This document shows, piece after piece, positions 23,987 to 37,036 of a DNA stretch of 64,000 bases; the first letter of the stretch is position 1, and every line of letters starts with the position of its first letter. Source of the DNA: Blastocystis hominis (taxonomy: Eukaryota > Sar > Bigyra > Opalinata > Blastocystidae); assembly GCF_000151665.1 (NCBI RefSeq), contig NW_013171868.1, positions 317,501-381,500 on the forward strand, written 5' to 3'. The notes beneath the pieces are model-generated. The model made no database searches and was not told where the DNA came from. It saw nothing but the letters and a program-made list of their open reading frames with translations. Both the position numbers and the translations under genes were made by a program.

Positions 23987-24240
23987 TATTCTTCTTGGGT
24001 TTACTTCGTTTGCACATTACGTTCTATCAAATTGATAGAAGCCACCAATTTACTCTTCATTGAGACAACGATCTCATTCGTCACGAACTAAAATGACACT
24101 GACTGATTCATCCCTTTTCACTGTTATAACTCCTAATAATTCCCATCTTTTCTGTCCAAATGGACACAGCTAACTCCTGCAACAACGTGTTCCTCTCTAA
24201 ATAAGTGAATAATAATAATAATAAAACTCAAATGGTAGTG

Positions 24241-24246
24241 AAAAAA
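24241..24246 (-). terminator. Pol III T-run after tRNA-Glu
   Basis: Six T residues on the minus strand begin 3 nt past the tRNA 3' end, as expected for an RNA polymerase III terminator. Confidence 0.8.
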
Positions 24247-24249
24247 GAA

Positions 24250-24322
24250 TTCCCACACCGGGAATCGAACCCGGATCGGCAGGGTGAGAGCCTGCTATCC
24301 TAACCTATTAGACTATATGGGA
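24250..24322 (-). tRNA. tRNA-Glu (anticodon CTC)
   Basis: 73 nt, no intron, no encoded CCA. Acceptor TCCCATA pairs with TGTGGGA (one G-T), discriminator A. The anticodon arm GCAGG-CTCTCAC-CCTGC gives anticodon CTC. The T-arm CCGGG-TTCGATT-CCCGG is perfect and contains the B box. Lies between two protein genes. Confidence 0.96.
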
Positions 24323-24416
24323 CCTGTTTTCCTTTCTAAATAGGAACCTATAAGACATGTCCTATTCATCTGTTTGCTTTTTCAATATTCCATCGCGTGA
24401 GTACCTTATTTAAAGG

Positions 24417-27400
24417 ATGTCCTCAGATGATGATTTCGAAGCCTCTTTTGTTGTAGGTTTTTGTTTTGCGAACTATCGTTTAGGATGAGATGGAGGTAGA
24501 GGATAAAGTGGGGCCAAAGCAAAAGGGAAAGGCAAATAAGAAGACTACTGAAGTCAATAGCGACAATTCGAGAACTTCTGATAAAACAGCAAGCCAGAGG
24601 CGTAAAAGCTTGACGGTGGAAGAAAAATACCAGAAGCTAGACCCTCGCGAGCATGTTCTGAAGCGTCCTGATATGTACAGTAGCTTTTCTTTTGTTGTTT
24701 TTATTTTGTAGTTGGAAGCGTGGATAAAGTGACTCAGGAGATGTGGGTGTATGACAGAGAGAAAAAAGGTCTTGTTTATCGAAATATTACCTACGTATGG
24801 TGTACTGGATGTTGGTGATGGGAAGGTTCCTGGATTCTACAAGATATTTGACGAAATTCTCGTGAATGCTGCTGATAACAAGCACAACGACCCTACAATG
24901 GACACAATCCGAGTGGATATCGATCGCGATCAAGGCCGCATCACAGTATGGAACAACGGAAAGGGAATTCCAGTTGTTATCCACAAAGAAGAGAAGGTGT
25001 ACGTCCCCTCTCTAATCTTCGGTCTTCTGTTAACGGGAGGGAACTTTGACGATAACGAAAAGAAGGGTACGATCCTAATGAGAGCTGAATGGCTGATTGG
25101 TAGTGACGGGAGGTCGGAATGGGCTGGGAGCGAAGCTCACCAATATCTACAGTCTTGAATTTTCTGTGGAAACAGCGGATAAGAAGGAAGGCAAGGAGTT
25201 CAAGCAGGTCTGGTTCGACAATATGAGCCGCTGCAATGATCCCGTGATAAAAAAGTACCGCGGGAAAGAGTACACGAAGATCAGCTACGTTCCGGATTTG
25301 AAACTCTTTCAGATGGATTCGATCGATGATGATACGCTCGGCCTCTTAGAGAAGCGAGTGTACGATATCGCAGGCGTTACGGACAGTTCGCTGAAAGTGT
25401 ATCTGAATGGCGAGCGTCTGAACGTGAAGAACTTCGAGTCGTACATCAAGATGTACCAGAACGAAGGAGCTACCGAGACGAAAGAAAACAAAGTGGTGTA
25501 TTGCAATGCTGGCGAGCGATGGGAAGTGGGCGTGGGAGTGAGCGATGGCCACTTCCAGCAAGTTTCGTTTGTGAATAGCATCTGTACGAGTAAGGGAGGC
25601 AAGCACGTGGATTACATCGCACAGAAAGTGAGTGATTATCTGCTGCCCGTCTTCAAGAAGAAGCTGAAGAAGGACATCAAACTGACCATGGTGAAACAAT
25701 ATCTCTACATCTTCGTGAACTGCAAGATCGAGAACCCCACGTTCGATTCCCAATCGAAAGAAACGCTCACGAAGGTGAGCAAAGGCTGGGGATCGCTGCC
25801 CGTTCTCTCCGAGCAGTTTTTGAAAAAGGTGGAGAAGTGCGGTATCGTGGATGCAGTGAGCGTGTTCTCGCGCTTCAAAGAAGACCAGATGCTGAAGAAG
25901 CAGTCGGGCAAGAAAACAGCACGGAAGCTGAATATCCCCAAACTGGATGATGCGAACTTTGCAGGAACACGGCACAGCAAGGACTGCACACTGATTATCA
26001 CAGAGGGAGACTCGGCAAAGTCGCTGGTTGTAGGCGGATTGTCGATTATTGGTCGAGACTATTACGGCGTGTTCCCGCTCCGCGTATGTTTTTTTGTGGA
26101 TGGAGTGAAGTGCAGGGGAAGATGTTGAATGTTCGCGATGTGTCGCGTGCTGCTGTGATCAAAAACGAGGAGATTCACAACCTCGTGCAGATTTTGGGTC
26201 TCAAGTTTGTATGAAGTGGATCGGTGAGGAATAGATTCGACACAGTGTACGATGATGTGTCTTCTCTGCGTTATGGAAAGCTCGTGATCATGGCGGATCA
26301 GGATTATGATGGCTCGCATATCAAAGGACTGGTCATCAATTTCTTCCAAGTGTTCTGGCCCTCGCTGCTGAAACTCAACTTCCTACAGCAGTTTATCACC
26401 CCCATCGTGAAAGCCACGAAGGGACGGCAGAGCTTCATGTTCTTCACCTTGCAGCAGTACAAGAACTGGCTGCAGACGCATAATGAAGGAAAGGGATACT
26501 ACATCAAGTACTACAAAGGTCTGGGAACTTCCACTCCGCAGGAAGGAAAGGAGTATTTCAGCAATCTGAGTCGCCATCTGGTTCCCTTCAAATCGATTAC
26601 CGATGATGAATCATCGCACTTGGATATGCTGTTTCGAAAGAAGCGCGTTGCGGAGCGAAAGGAGTGGATTAATCAATACCAGCCCGGCGATTATATCGAT
26701 TATGGTACGTGTTCGATGTGTGTTTGATCGTGTAGCGGTGGACAAAATGGCTTATTCCGACTTCATGGACAAAGAGCTGATCCAGTTCTCCCGCTACGAT
26801 AACGCTCGCTCCATTCCCTGCGTCGTGGACGGTCTCAAGCCTTCCCAGCGCAAAGTTCTCTTCGGCGCCTTCAAGCGAAAGCTCACCTCCGAAATCAAAG
26901 TGGTTCAGTTCTCTGGCTATGTCTCCGAGCACGCTGCCTATCACCACGGAGAGCAATCCCTCAACGACACCATCATCGGAATGGCGCAGGACTTCGTGGG
27001 ATCGAACAACATCAATCTGTTCGTCCCTGCGGGTCAGTTCGGAAGTCGATTATTGGGCGGAAAGGACGCGGCCTCGCCTCGATACATCTACACCTATCTC
27101 TCTCCGATCACCCGTCTCATCTTCAAAGAGGACGACGATCTGCTGTGCAACTATCTCGTCGAGGAGGGGCAGAGCATCGAGCCCGAGTTTTATCTCCCCA
27201 TCATTCCCATGGTGCTCGTGAACGGTGCCGAAGGCATCGGTACCGGCTACAGCACCAAGATCCCCAATTACAACCCTGTCGAGATCGCTAACTACATCAT
27301 CGCGAAGCTCAACAGTACTCTCCCTTCTCTCTTCTCTCTATTTCATAGACGAAAAGCCTCCCGAACTGCATCCCTGGTGGCGTGGCTTCACCGGAGACAT

Positions 27401-29438
27401 CTACAAGCGTCCCAAGGGCTATCTGATCCGCGGACGCATCACCAAAGTGGACGATCTGACCTACGTGATCACCGAGCTGCCGATCGGCCGCTGGACGCAG
27501 GACTACAAGCAGATCCTCACGGAGATGATGCTTCCCGAGAAGAAGGCGCCGGTCATCGCCGACTTCAAAGAGAACCACACCGACACGACGGTGCATTTCA
27601 CGGTGATGCTGACGCCCGAGCAAGCGCAGGCCTTGCAGGGACAGGATCTCTACAAGTTCTTCAAGCTCGAAGCCGCCATCACGACGAGCAACTTCAACCT
27701 GTTTTCCTCGACCGGGCAGATCACGCACTACGCCTCGCCGCAGCACATTATCGACGAATTCTTCGAGTTCCGCTTGCCGTACTACCAGGAGCGAAAAGAC
27801 TTCTTGCTGGCGAAGTTCGAGAAGGAGATCCGCCGGTTGAGCAACATGACGCGATTCATTCTGGAGGTGGTGGAGGGGAAGCTGATCATCAACAACCGGC
27901 CTCGTAAGGACATCATGCAGGACTTGGTGAAGCGGAAGTACGATCCGATCTACCCCGAAGCGAAGAAGACCAGCTCGAAGTCTGGAGACGTGGAGATCGC
28001 CAAGCAGGACGAGAAGGAAGAGGGCGTGGATCTTGATTCGGCCGATGAGAATCTGAGCAAGTTGCTGAAGGGATACAACTATCTGCTGTCGATGAAGATT
28101 TGGAGCCTGACGAAGGAGCTCGTCGACGAGTTGAAGAAAAACCTGGAGACGGCGCAGAAGAAGATGCAGGAACTGCAAGACACGCCGCCGAGCCAGCTTT
28201 GGAAGAACGATCTCGACGCGTTTTTGAGCCAGCTTCTCGAGCTGGAGCGTCAGCGAATGAAGGAAAAGGCGTGGGAGGAAAAGAACCGAAAGCGATCGGC
28301 GAAGAACCGACGTGGCGGCGCGGCTTCGCGTCGTTCCGATGCGGGTCTCTACGAAGAGCTGAGCGATGACGACGCGAGTTCGGACGATGCGGCGCCGCGT
28401 CGACGCGGGAAAATGACGGCGAAGGAGCGCAAGCTGACGGAGACCGCGAAGCGCGCGAACGAAGTGACGTCGCGGTTCAGCATCTCGGACTACTACAAGC
28501 CGCAAGTGCGCGAGCCGACGGCGGACATGCTGAAGGAACTCAACGCGGTGATCGACGAGGAGACCGGCGACGTCGTGCAGGTCAAAAAGGAGAAGAAGAC
28601 GCGCGCGGCGGCCACGGAGGCGACGACTGCGACGACTGCGACGACTGCGACGACTGCGACGACTGCGACGGGTGACAAATCGGGGAAACCGGGGAAGCCG
28701 CGGAAGGGCAAGAAGGAGAAGATGGAGGAGGAGGAGGAGGAGCCCTCGATGATTTTGGAAAGCGACACGGAAGAAGAAGAAGAAGAAGAAGAAGAGTCGA
28801 GCGAGGACGACGTGATCCGCGAGAACCGCGCGGCCATCGCCAGGAGAAGACGGGAAGAGCAGCAGCAGGAAGAGGAGGATCGCCATCTGCAAAACGGGGA
28901 AACCGGGGAAACCCAGGAGACGCAGTCGTCTTTGTTGGACTCTTTGGAGCCCATGGAGGTGGAAGAAGTGGGCAATGCCGAGTCGGTGGGCAATGCCGAG
29001 TCTGCAAAGACGCCTTCCGGGAGAAAGACGGGCGCGAAGGGAACGACGCGTAGAACGGGCACTCGGAAGACCGCGAAGGAAACCGTGGAAACCGTGGAAA
29101 CCGGAAAAGAGACGGAGAAACCGAAACGAAGAGCGGCGGCGAAGCGAACGACGGCGGCGAAGAAGAAGAAGGAGGAGGAAGAGAAAGAAGAAGAAGAGGT
29201 GGAAGAGCGTTCCGAATCGGAAGAATCGGAGGAAGATGGGTACGTTCCGCTCGCAGAGAGATTGAAGATGAGCATGAAGGACGATGTGCACTCTTCGATC
29301 GTGGACGAACTGACGAACACGAAGTCGAGCGTTCCTGCTTCTCGGAAACGCAGAGCGACGAAGAAGGACGAGATGTCGAGCAAGCGCACGAAAACGTCGA
29401 AGGATAGCGACAGTAGTGACTCTCTTTTCGGTTTTTGA
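24417..29438 (+). CDS. TOP2: DNA topoisomerase II
   Basis: Eukaryotic type IIA topoisomerase; passes duplexes through double-strand breaks. Eight introns: 24450-24483, 24680-24711, 24795-24825, 25067-25103, 26084-26115, 26205-26234, 26705-26735, 27315-27348. Start MSSDDDFEASF. Domains in order: GHKL ATPase (RPDMYIGSVDKVTQ, FDEILVNAADNK, VTGGRNGLGAKL), Toprim (EGDSAKSLVVGGL, MADQDYDGSHIKG), breakage-reunion domain with catalytic Tyr in ASPRYIYTYLS, C-gate, then a charged tail of about 450 residues with Glu runs and an Ala/Thr repeat near 28615-28675. The tail's Lys/Arg-rich end fits a nuclear protein. Length about 1,570 residues, normal for the family. TGTTTGTT follows the stop by 16 nt. Confidence 0.98.
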
Positions 29439-29952
29439 GGATTGTTTTGCTTGTTGTTTGTTGGAATCTTTGGGAATATTCGGACCTGATTACGTCGTTA
29501 CTTCTTGATCCTTTTCACTTTTTTCTAATTTCCATCGTTTGACATGTTTCTTTCCTTTAGCATGAATGGTGGTGTATCAGAGTGAGATTGAGTGGAGCAG
29601 ATTCACGCTTTAGAGCCTTTGTGATGAACAGTAATTTAGTACCAATACGTCAAAACTGTATTGTTTCGAAGACTACCAATGATTTGTAGTTGCTATCCGG
29701 AAGCCTTTTTCACAGTTTCTGAAAAGGAGGAAGGAAGACAGTTTGAAGCGATCAGAGTACTAGAGTTTGAATTTTATGAATTCTAGCTGTAATTCTGATA
29801 ATCCGAATACCACATCTCCCATCGATCGGGAAATCGTTTTTGATATTATCATGACCACAATCGATATGGACTGTTAGTTGCATTTGCTTTATCGTCTGTT
29901 TCTTGCAAACACACAAACCCACCGATTAGGAATAAGGTTATCAACGAACATA
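29439..29952. other. Intergenic between convergent genes
   Basis: About 510 bp of lower GC. Apart from the 3'-end motif I see no gene, RNA or repeat. Confidence 0.5.
29455..29462 (+). terminator. TGTTTGTT 3'-end motif of TOP2
   Basis: Octamer 16 nt past the TGA stop of topoisomerase II. Confidence 0.65.
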
Positions 29953-31570
29953 CTAAAACATATAGCTATTGCTTGTTGGGTCCAAAACAGGATACGAATA
30001 ACACTGCTGTTGTAATGGTTGCATTGGTTGCATTGGTTGCATTTGTTGCATCTGCTGCATCTGCTGCATCTGCTCGGGTGTCCATGTATAGGTTTGTTGC
30101 TGGCAATACATGGGCGCGTACATCATCGGCTGCACCGGCGACCCCAGCCAGGTCCCCCAGCACACCGCGGGGCCCATGGAGCCCATGGAGCCCATGGAGC
30201 CCACTGGGGTTTGAGGACCCACAGGACCCACAGGACCCACAGGACCCACAGGACCCACAGGACCCATCGAGCCAACGGAGGCCATGGAGCTCTGGAAGCC
30301 CTGAGGATCCGCCGATCCCATGGAGCCCATAGAACCCATGGAGCCCACGGATGCCTGCTTCTCTTGCGATGGGGATGACCCCATTGTGGATGGCCCCAAA
30401 GTCCCCATTGTGGATGGCCCCAAAGTCCCCAGGGACGGCAGCGCCGCCAGCGTGGTCGTGGGGACCGCGGGGTTTTGGCGGGCTTGGCTTCGCCTGTCGA
30501 GCGTTTCGCGGAGCGTGTCGATGTCCACCCCCACGGTGAAACGCCCGTCCTCCAGCTGCTCACAACGCTCCTCCCCGCGGTTCTGCCACTCCGCCAATTC
30601 CCGCTCGATGGCCGCCAATTGTTCCGCAGAAAACCGCAGCGAAAAACGACGTTGCCCCGCGGGACTCGACGACCCTTCCCCGCGGGAATCCTGGGAATCC
30701 TTCGAAATCGGCGGTTCGGATCGGGTTTCCACGTTTCCACTTTTGGGCGTTTCATCGGGAGTTTGGGCGGGTTTGGGGGCTTCCGCGGGTTTTGAAATGT
30801 TCGGATTTTCCGCGGGGACCGGGAGATTCACGGAGAGGGGTTTCAGGATCAACGGTTTCCCCTGTTTCCCCGCGGATTCCGAAGGATACCGACCCATCCG
30901 ACCCCCTGACCCTCTCCGTCCCGCGGTTCTTCCCTCCGGAACGGACCGGCGGGCGGGTCGGTTCTGCGAAGAAGGCGGTTTCCCGCGGGAATTCGGATCT
31001 TTTGAGGGAACATCGGAAGAAGGTGCAGAGGTGGACGAAACGCCGTGCGAGGGAGCGGATTCGTTGGGAGTGGAGTCGAATTGAAAGCGATGAGAAGATT
31101 CGGCGTGGTCACGGCGTGGAGACAGATCATGATCCACGTAATGACGAACATTTGTCTCTTTACGGAATCTTGATTCTTCAAATGGACGGTTGCTGTTTTC
31201 CGCAGCGATTCTGTCGTTTACGCGGACATCGCCGCCTAATTCGAACGTATTGAGAAGGAGTACTCGTATAGATCCTAAACTTTGAAGTGCGTCGATCCGT
31301 TGAATTGACGGAATCGGAATCGGTTTTCTTTACAGGACTGTCAACTTTTTCTGGAACAACCTCTTTCTTGGGAGAAACCTTCGGCTCTTCCGGCTGTTTC
31401 ACACTCTCACATGCCCCTTTGCTAGAGAGTGTCTGCTTTTCAGTCAGGCATTGTTCATCGATGGTCAAGCTACTCACCTTTAAAGGGACTGGAACGATTA
31501 TTTCTTGTTGTTTCTTTGGATTCTCGCGAAGCTTCCTTTGATTTGACGGATGCGTTCTTTGATTGGACAA
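29953..31570 (-). CDS. Low-complexity Pro/Ser/Met/Gln-rich protein, exon join uncertain
   Basis: Not recognised. The main frame (29953 to about 31250) has a Ser/Pro-rich N-part, a central region with RFSLRFSAEQLAAIERELAEW and GRFTVGVDIDTLRETLD that looks folded and helical, then GPVGPVG, MGSMGS, QQMQQM and MQPMQPL repeats before the stop. A second frame (31178-31570) is Lys/Glu-rich and lies just upstream; the stretch LLLNTFELGGDVRVNDRIAA near 31215-31265 looks coding. I could not settle the intron joining them or the true start. The region also holds many CCGCGG sites. Treat as one gene model with an open 5' end. Confidence 0.5.
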
Positions 31571-32426
31571 AGGAACTAGATCACATTATGAGCAAGTCAT
31601 CAAAACTCAATATCACATACTTTTGCGAATAGTTGTACTTAATCTGAGATATTCAACATTTGATGAAGAAGCAGGTCCAGAAAACGCAGAGTACTCATTT
31701 CTTCGAATTTGACGACCTCCGTTTGCTTTCATTGACCTTAAAGATAAATCTCTTTGAATTGAATTTACTGACCAAATTATCCCCGAATTTGATACTTATG
31801 GTGAATTTCTATTAAACAAACACTGTTATTCTATCTGTAATGAACTTTTTACCCATGATTATACTTTGAATACTGAAAAGGCAATCGATCTGGCTGTTCC
31901 AACTTCCTCATTTTACTATTGTTTCAAGGAATGGGAATTGGATATCATTATATTACTGGATTATGCAGGTTATAGTCAAAGCAATATTAATGATACGTTT
32001 TACTCTTTTCTAACAATAACGAGTTATGTGCTCTCATCATAGGCGAAGAATCCTGCGGGAATCATCATTGTATATAAGAACGGGGCACACAAACCATTTC
32101 CATTCACAAATTGTTAAAGTCACATACGATCATTGTTTCAATGTAATAGAACAAAAGAGTCAAAGTCAAAGGAAAGGAAAGAAAGGAAACTCTCCTTTTT
32201 GCATGAGTTGTTTTGAAAGGGCAAAGCCCCAAGTCGGGTCATGAAAGCGAAAACTATCAACAAAAGAGACGGCAGTTCACTATTTATCTACGATGCAATA
32301 AACAATAACAATTGACACATCATATATGTGGTTGAAAAACTTGATTCCCGTTTTCTCTGTACCAACACAAAAAGAACACTCCTTATCGTTATAGTTACTC
32401 AAACATAAAAATAAAAAACTTGAAAA
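31571..32426. other. AT-rich intergenic, no confident gene
   Basis: A 59-codon plus-strand frame starts at 31662 (MKKQVQKTQSTHFFEFDD) and other short frames follow, but I could not join them into a family-like protein. It may be a decayed gene or random. Confidence 0.4.
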
Positions 32427-32813
32427 CTAGGCAAGAAATTCTGACACACGAGTTAATAGAGTAGACACAAGTTGAGATTCTTCATCCTCAGAAAGGATCA
32501 ACGAACAGCTAATATAGACCATACAAGCGAATTTTCGTGAGAGTATAACAGAGAGCCGCTCGGAAAAGTCATTATTATCAACTTCTACAGCTGAACCTGT
32601 TACAGCATTCATACGTGATAATAAAGAAGTGGTTGACGTTTCACCCAACCGTGTCTTTGCAGATGCTGCAAAGTTCTGAAACGAAGGACTTAGTGGATTT
32701 CCAATCCATAATATCAACGAGGAGCTCATTCGAATGACATTCACCACAATGAGTCGGTTCTGCAATCGGATGGTGTACTCTCCTTGCTTAATACAAGAGA
32801 AGTCGGGCTCCAT
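32427..32813 (-). CDS. Proteasome assembly chaperone 4-like protein
   Basis: 128 residues, single exon, start MEPDFSCIKQGEYTI. The middle, SSLILWIGNPLSPSFQNFA, and the later SRKFACMVYISCSL and LLTRVSEFLA parallel the order of human PSMG4 (about 123 residues), where a beta-strand FFLWVG, an ASFxTSLL-type segment, a basic KTNKQVFVSYNL strand and a final helix occur. PSMG3-PSMG4 dimers help assemble the 20S proteasome alpha ring. Similarity is by pattern, not strong identity. It sits 68 nt past the helicase gene on the same strand. Confidence 0.6.
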   Translation of the reverse strand: MEPDFSCIKQGEYTIRLQNRLIVVNVIRMSSSLILWIGNPLSPSFQNFAASAKTRLGETSTTSLLSRMNAVTGSAVEVDNNDFSERLSVILSRKFACMVYISCSLILSEDEESQLVSTLLTRVSEFLA

Positions 32814-32881
32814 ACTCAATGCAATTCGCAGTTGTTTTTTTTGAGAAAACAAGATACGTTGTACATTGAAATTCAGATATG

Positions 32882-35800
32882 TTATACAACAGAAGTTAAA
32901 CATGGTACAGGAAGTAAAATGAGCTTTCCCACAAGACTACTACTAAATTCACTCTTTTTACAAATCATTCCGATCGGAATTAACACACGATAAGGGTCTT
33001 GTCCATTCTTCACCACTTTCGAACCGAATGAACAGTAAATCACATCGTATCTAATCATCACTTCCTTCCTCTGATCAAACAATATTTTATCCTTCGGATG
33101 ATAATAGAGAGCCTGTCTATCGCGTTCTCCATCCCTATTTCCCTCTCCAACACCAGCCAACGCCGTGAAGAAATGCCCTTGGATCAATGAATCCGCGTCG
33201 AGGAGTTTCGCTTTGATGGACCCAAGCTCTTCCCCAGTTTCCACGTTATACCCATGCATCTGTATCGCCATCTGCGCCATCCTCAGGAGTTCCTTTGCAT
33301 ACTGCAGCGAGGTTTCGATTTCCTCCCAAGGCGAATCTGCGAGTTTTCGCGCACAAACGGGACACAAAATGGATTCGGTGTGAAGCCGTTTGTGGCTTTG
33401 TGTGTTCAGTTGTGTGCTCAATTGTGTGCCCAGTTGTGTTCCCAGTTGTGTGGTGGATGTGTCACGTTTTAACGAAAAAGTTTGTTTGGACAACGCATCG
33501 ATCGCCTTCGATTCCGTCGTGTTTGGCGATTCATTCGGCACCGAAATCAATCCAATCCTCTTCGATTGTGCCTGTTGGTCGATTGCCCTTGATGAAAACC
33601 CGATCCCTTCCTCCGGCTCCGCCGATTCTTCCCTCCACTCGCTTTGCGTCCGCGGAACATTCGATCGAATCGACCCGTTTCTCCGTTCTCCCATCGAATT
33701 CTCCCGTCCTTCCAGCAGCTTCGCCGAGTTGCCCGCCAATTCTTCTTCGCCGCGCATTCGCATCGGCACTGCCGACTCCTGCGTCAGCGAAACTCCCCTC
33801 TGCGTCGAAGGCTGCGTGCTCTCCAGCACATTCTCTCCATTCCCCGCGGAAAACGCCTTTTCACAGCTCGCGAAAAACGCTTTTAAACCGCGGATCAGCT
33901 CGGCATCGGAGCGACTGACGCGGATTTCATCGCGGAACCAGCGACTGAGGCGTTTCTTGACTTCGGGATTGCCGAATCGCGACTCCAGCAGAATAATGGC
34001 TCCATAATCGCGGGAATGGCGAATGCATCGGCCCAGCCCCTGGTTGAGCGCGCGGAAAGCCTGCTCGTCGTACCAGGAGCTTCCGTCCTGGACGTTTGGA
34101 TTGAGCTGGTGCTGCTGATCCATGTATTCGCGCATCAATCGAATCTCGTGGGCGTGGGAATTGGGGTAGGGAATGCTCAGCGAAATCACCGCGCGCGCCA
34201 TGTAGTCTTTGAAGTCGATGCCCTCGCTGATCTTTCCGCGGCAAACGCCGAAGAAAAGAGCGCCGGTGACGGAGGAGGGCTGGATCCCGCGCTCTTTGCA
34301 TTTGTCTGGGCGTGAAAAGGGCGGGAAAAAAGTACAAAAATTGTCCATAAACGTGGTGTAATTGGTGAGAACGGCGCTGAAACCCACAGCGTCGCGCTGC
34401 TCGATGTAAACCTGCTTGATCTGGCTCAGGCGGTCGATGAATTTGGTCTTTTTCCAGTAGGAAAGGAACTGGTTCAGCACGCTGCGTGTCAGAGAGGGGG
34501 CGTTTCGTACCTGTAGGACGGGAAAAAGAACACAACTCCCGCGGGAATGACCTGCACACAGTCGAGCAGAACGTCGCCCACCGCGTCCTATTTCTCATGG
34601 GTGGCGCGCTTTCTCACCATGTACAGCGGATTGCTGCGGTTCTGATAGCTTCCGAGTAAAGAAACGTTGTGATAGGAAGGAACCACAGCGGCGAAGAGCT
34701 GCCGATGCACGTCGATGGACGCGATTCCCTCCATCTGGTTCTGGAAAGGGATGTTTAATTCGTTCGCAAAGGATGAAAGCGGTGCGAGCGTTCCGCTCGT
34801 GAGGACGATAGAGGAGCACGTGCTCTTGATGTCCTCGAAAACGATCGCTGCGTTGAGGCATAGAATGGAGAGCTCGACGTTTGCAGGCTCCGGATTGGTG
34901 GATGAATAGAACTTCGAATAGAACTTCGATTTCGATTTCGATTTGGAGGGCAACGCCTGCTCGATCAGCAAGCGAAAATCGGAGACGTATTTGCCCGCGT
35001 CTGTGAAGAGATACGTCATAACACGTGCCAAGTTTCGAAGCACGCCTAACACACCCATTGAAGCCAAGCAATGGCGAATAAAATTCCGCTCCTTGTCTCC
35101 CAATTCATCTTGGTCGGTCATTTGATCGATTTCCTTCTTCCACGCATCGATTAGATCGATGTTTTTACTGATAATATCCAAATCGTACGGGTTTTGAAAG
35201 AAGCCCGACTTCAAAAGATTCATCATGCTCTCGCCTGATTCCAAGCGAAACAACGAATCGTCTGAATGAGAATTCAGCGTCGAGCTGATCAGCTGCATCC
35301 ATTCATTGATGTGTTGCACGCGAGCGTGGATGATGGAATAGGCATCGAACGGAATCTACGCATCAATCAATCCACTTCCACAATTCCACCAAATTGGTAA
35401 AGCTGAGATATTTATTATCCTTTTCAATTTTGAGTAAACTCATAAACGAGATAAAGTGATTCGTTTTCTCCTGGAATTCGCGCAGCTTGATCGTCATGCC
35501 TGCAGACGACCGCGCGGTTGTGAGAATGTTATGAGCTTCATCGAAAATAATGCTGCTTTTCGCGAGATTGATCGACATGCTATCGCGAATCTGCGGATCG
35601 ATCACGTAATTGTAAGGAGCAAAAATGATTTGGCTTTTCGTCATCAGCTCGCGAGCTACGAACTTCACATCAATTCGAAATCGAATTCTACATACATAGG
35701 GACACACATTCTTTCTCTGACAAAGTCGTTTCATGTCTTCAATATCCAAAACGCCATGAATCGATTTCGCACACGCAAAGATCCTTTCTTGTTTTCGGAA

Positions 35801-37036
35801 TTTGCAGACTACCGTTCATTCTCCTTCCGATTTGTACAGTTCATATCAAAGGATTTCTCCGTTTCTCCCTGCGACAAAAACGCCAATTCCCGCTCATGTC
35901 CGCAAATCTCATCAACGGAGAAATTCGGATTCTCCAGAACGGCTTTATTGATGCAGTAGTGGCTTTTCGAGGCCAAAACCGTCATCGACAGCTCGCGTTG
36001 CTGCTCTGTTACTAAAACTGGAAGGGAGAGAGCGATTCTACCTTCGCTTCGATGCGTGTACATCAAGAAGTTGCTCCGTTTCAGCTCCTGAATGGCTTGA
36101 TCGAGCTGCGAATGGGTGCGAGAGCAGTAGTAAATGTGATGTGTCTGCTTTGTGAGGGAATTGTTCAAAGCGCGAAGCTTTTCTCGAAGCTTGTCGATGG
36201 CTTCATAATCGGAGGACTGCGTCGCTTCCGGAACCGGAGGGATTTCGGAGGGTTGAGTTGCTTCGATTGGTTGGGTACTTGGAGAGGGTTGTGCGACCTC
36301 GATGGGCTGTGTGAGTTTTGTGGGGTTTTCGTCGATAAGCACGAAATCTTCGGTGTCTGATTCATTTTCCTTGCCTCTTTGGTTCTCAAGAGTTGAGGAT
36401 GTTGACAAGGAAGGACAAAGGGGTGGAGAAGAATCGCCGTTTGAGAAATATCTATTTATAGAAAGAGTGTAGAGTTCAAAATACCGAGAACGAACCAGAT
36501 TGGCCGACTTTGAAGATTCTATTGTTCATCTCTATCTGCAATACTACCCTTTTCAATGTCCCTGCATGCATTCTCTTCAATAAGTTCCAATTTCTCCTCT
36601 AGGTTGTCAGAGTCAATTACACAATACTGATCTCGTTTTCCGTATCTTTAATCTCCTTACTGAGTTGATATGCGTGCATCATAGACGATTTTATCCATGA
36701 AAGCGAAGAACAGAGAATAGCCAAGGTTTTTCCAGTACCCGTGGGAGACTCTACGATAGCGTTCTCATTGCGTGAAAGAGATTTCACAATCTAGGCAAGT
36801 TATCAAAAGAACAGCTTTGTTACTGCTGTCATTGTACTCTTTTGCGAACTAAACGGAATTCTGTCCTGAGGAAATTCTACTTCTAATCCATAAAATCGGT
36901 ATGTCGTATATGGAGCAACTGGATCCATTTCCTCTCGATTTGTCGGAATGATGAGGGGGGCATCACTTGAATAGTCCTCATCGTTGCTATCTTCTACAGT
37001 ACTCGCAAAGTTTTCTTCATCATCGTCAAAACTCAT
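32882..37036 (-). CDS. FANCJ/BRIP1-like DEAH helicase with iron-sulfur cluster
   Basis: XPD-family 5'-3' DNA helicase. Start [13 protein letters not shown]. About eight introns of 29-34 nt. Motifs: [17 protein letters not shown] (Q-motif region), [17 protein letters not shown] (Walker A), [17 protein letters not shown] and [12 protein letters not shown] (Fe-S cysteines), [14 protein letters not shown] in [36 protein letters not shown], and [15 protein letters not shown] (motif VI). RALNQ with GRCIRH favours FANCJ over RTEL1. An intron at 35663-35695 is 33 nt and in frame without a stop; removing it gives CPYFVARELM, closer to the family. The C-terminal 400 residues include CPVCARKL and are not conserved by eye. 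Nuclear genome maintenance role expected. Confidence 0.85.

Noticed and set aside
27309-29291. 660-codon minus-strand Arg/Leu-rich frame
   Set aside because: Antisense shadow of the topoisomerase II tail; low complexity and no family.
31640-32250. A third SNM1-like copy suggested by FFEFDD near 31700
   Set aside because: No HxHxDH, DANHxPGS or YTGD motif nearby; resemblance limited to a few acidic residues.
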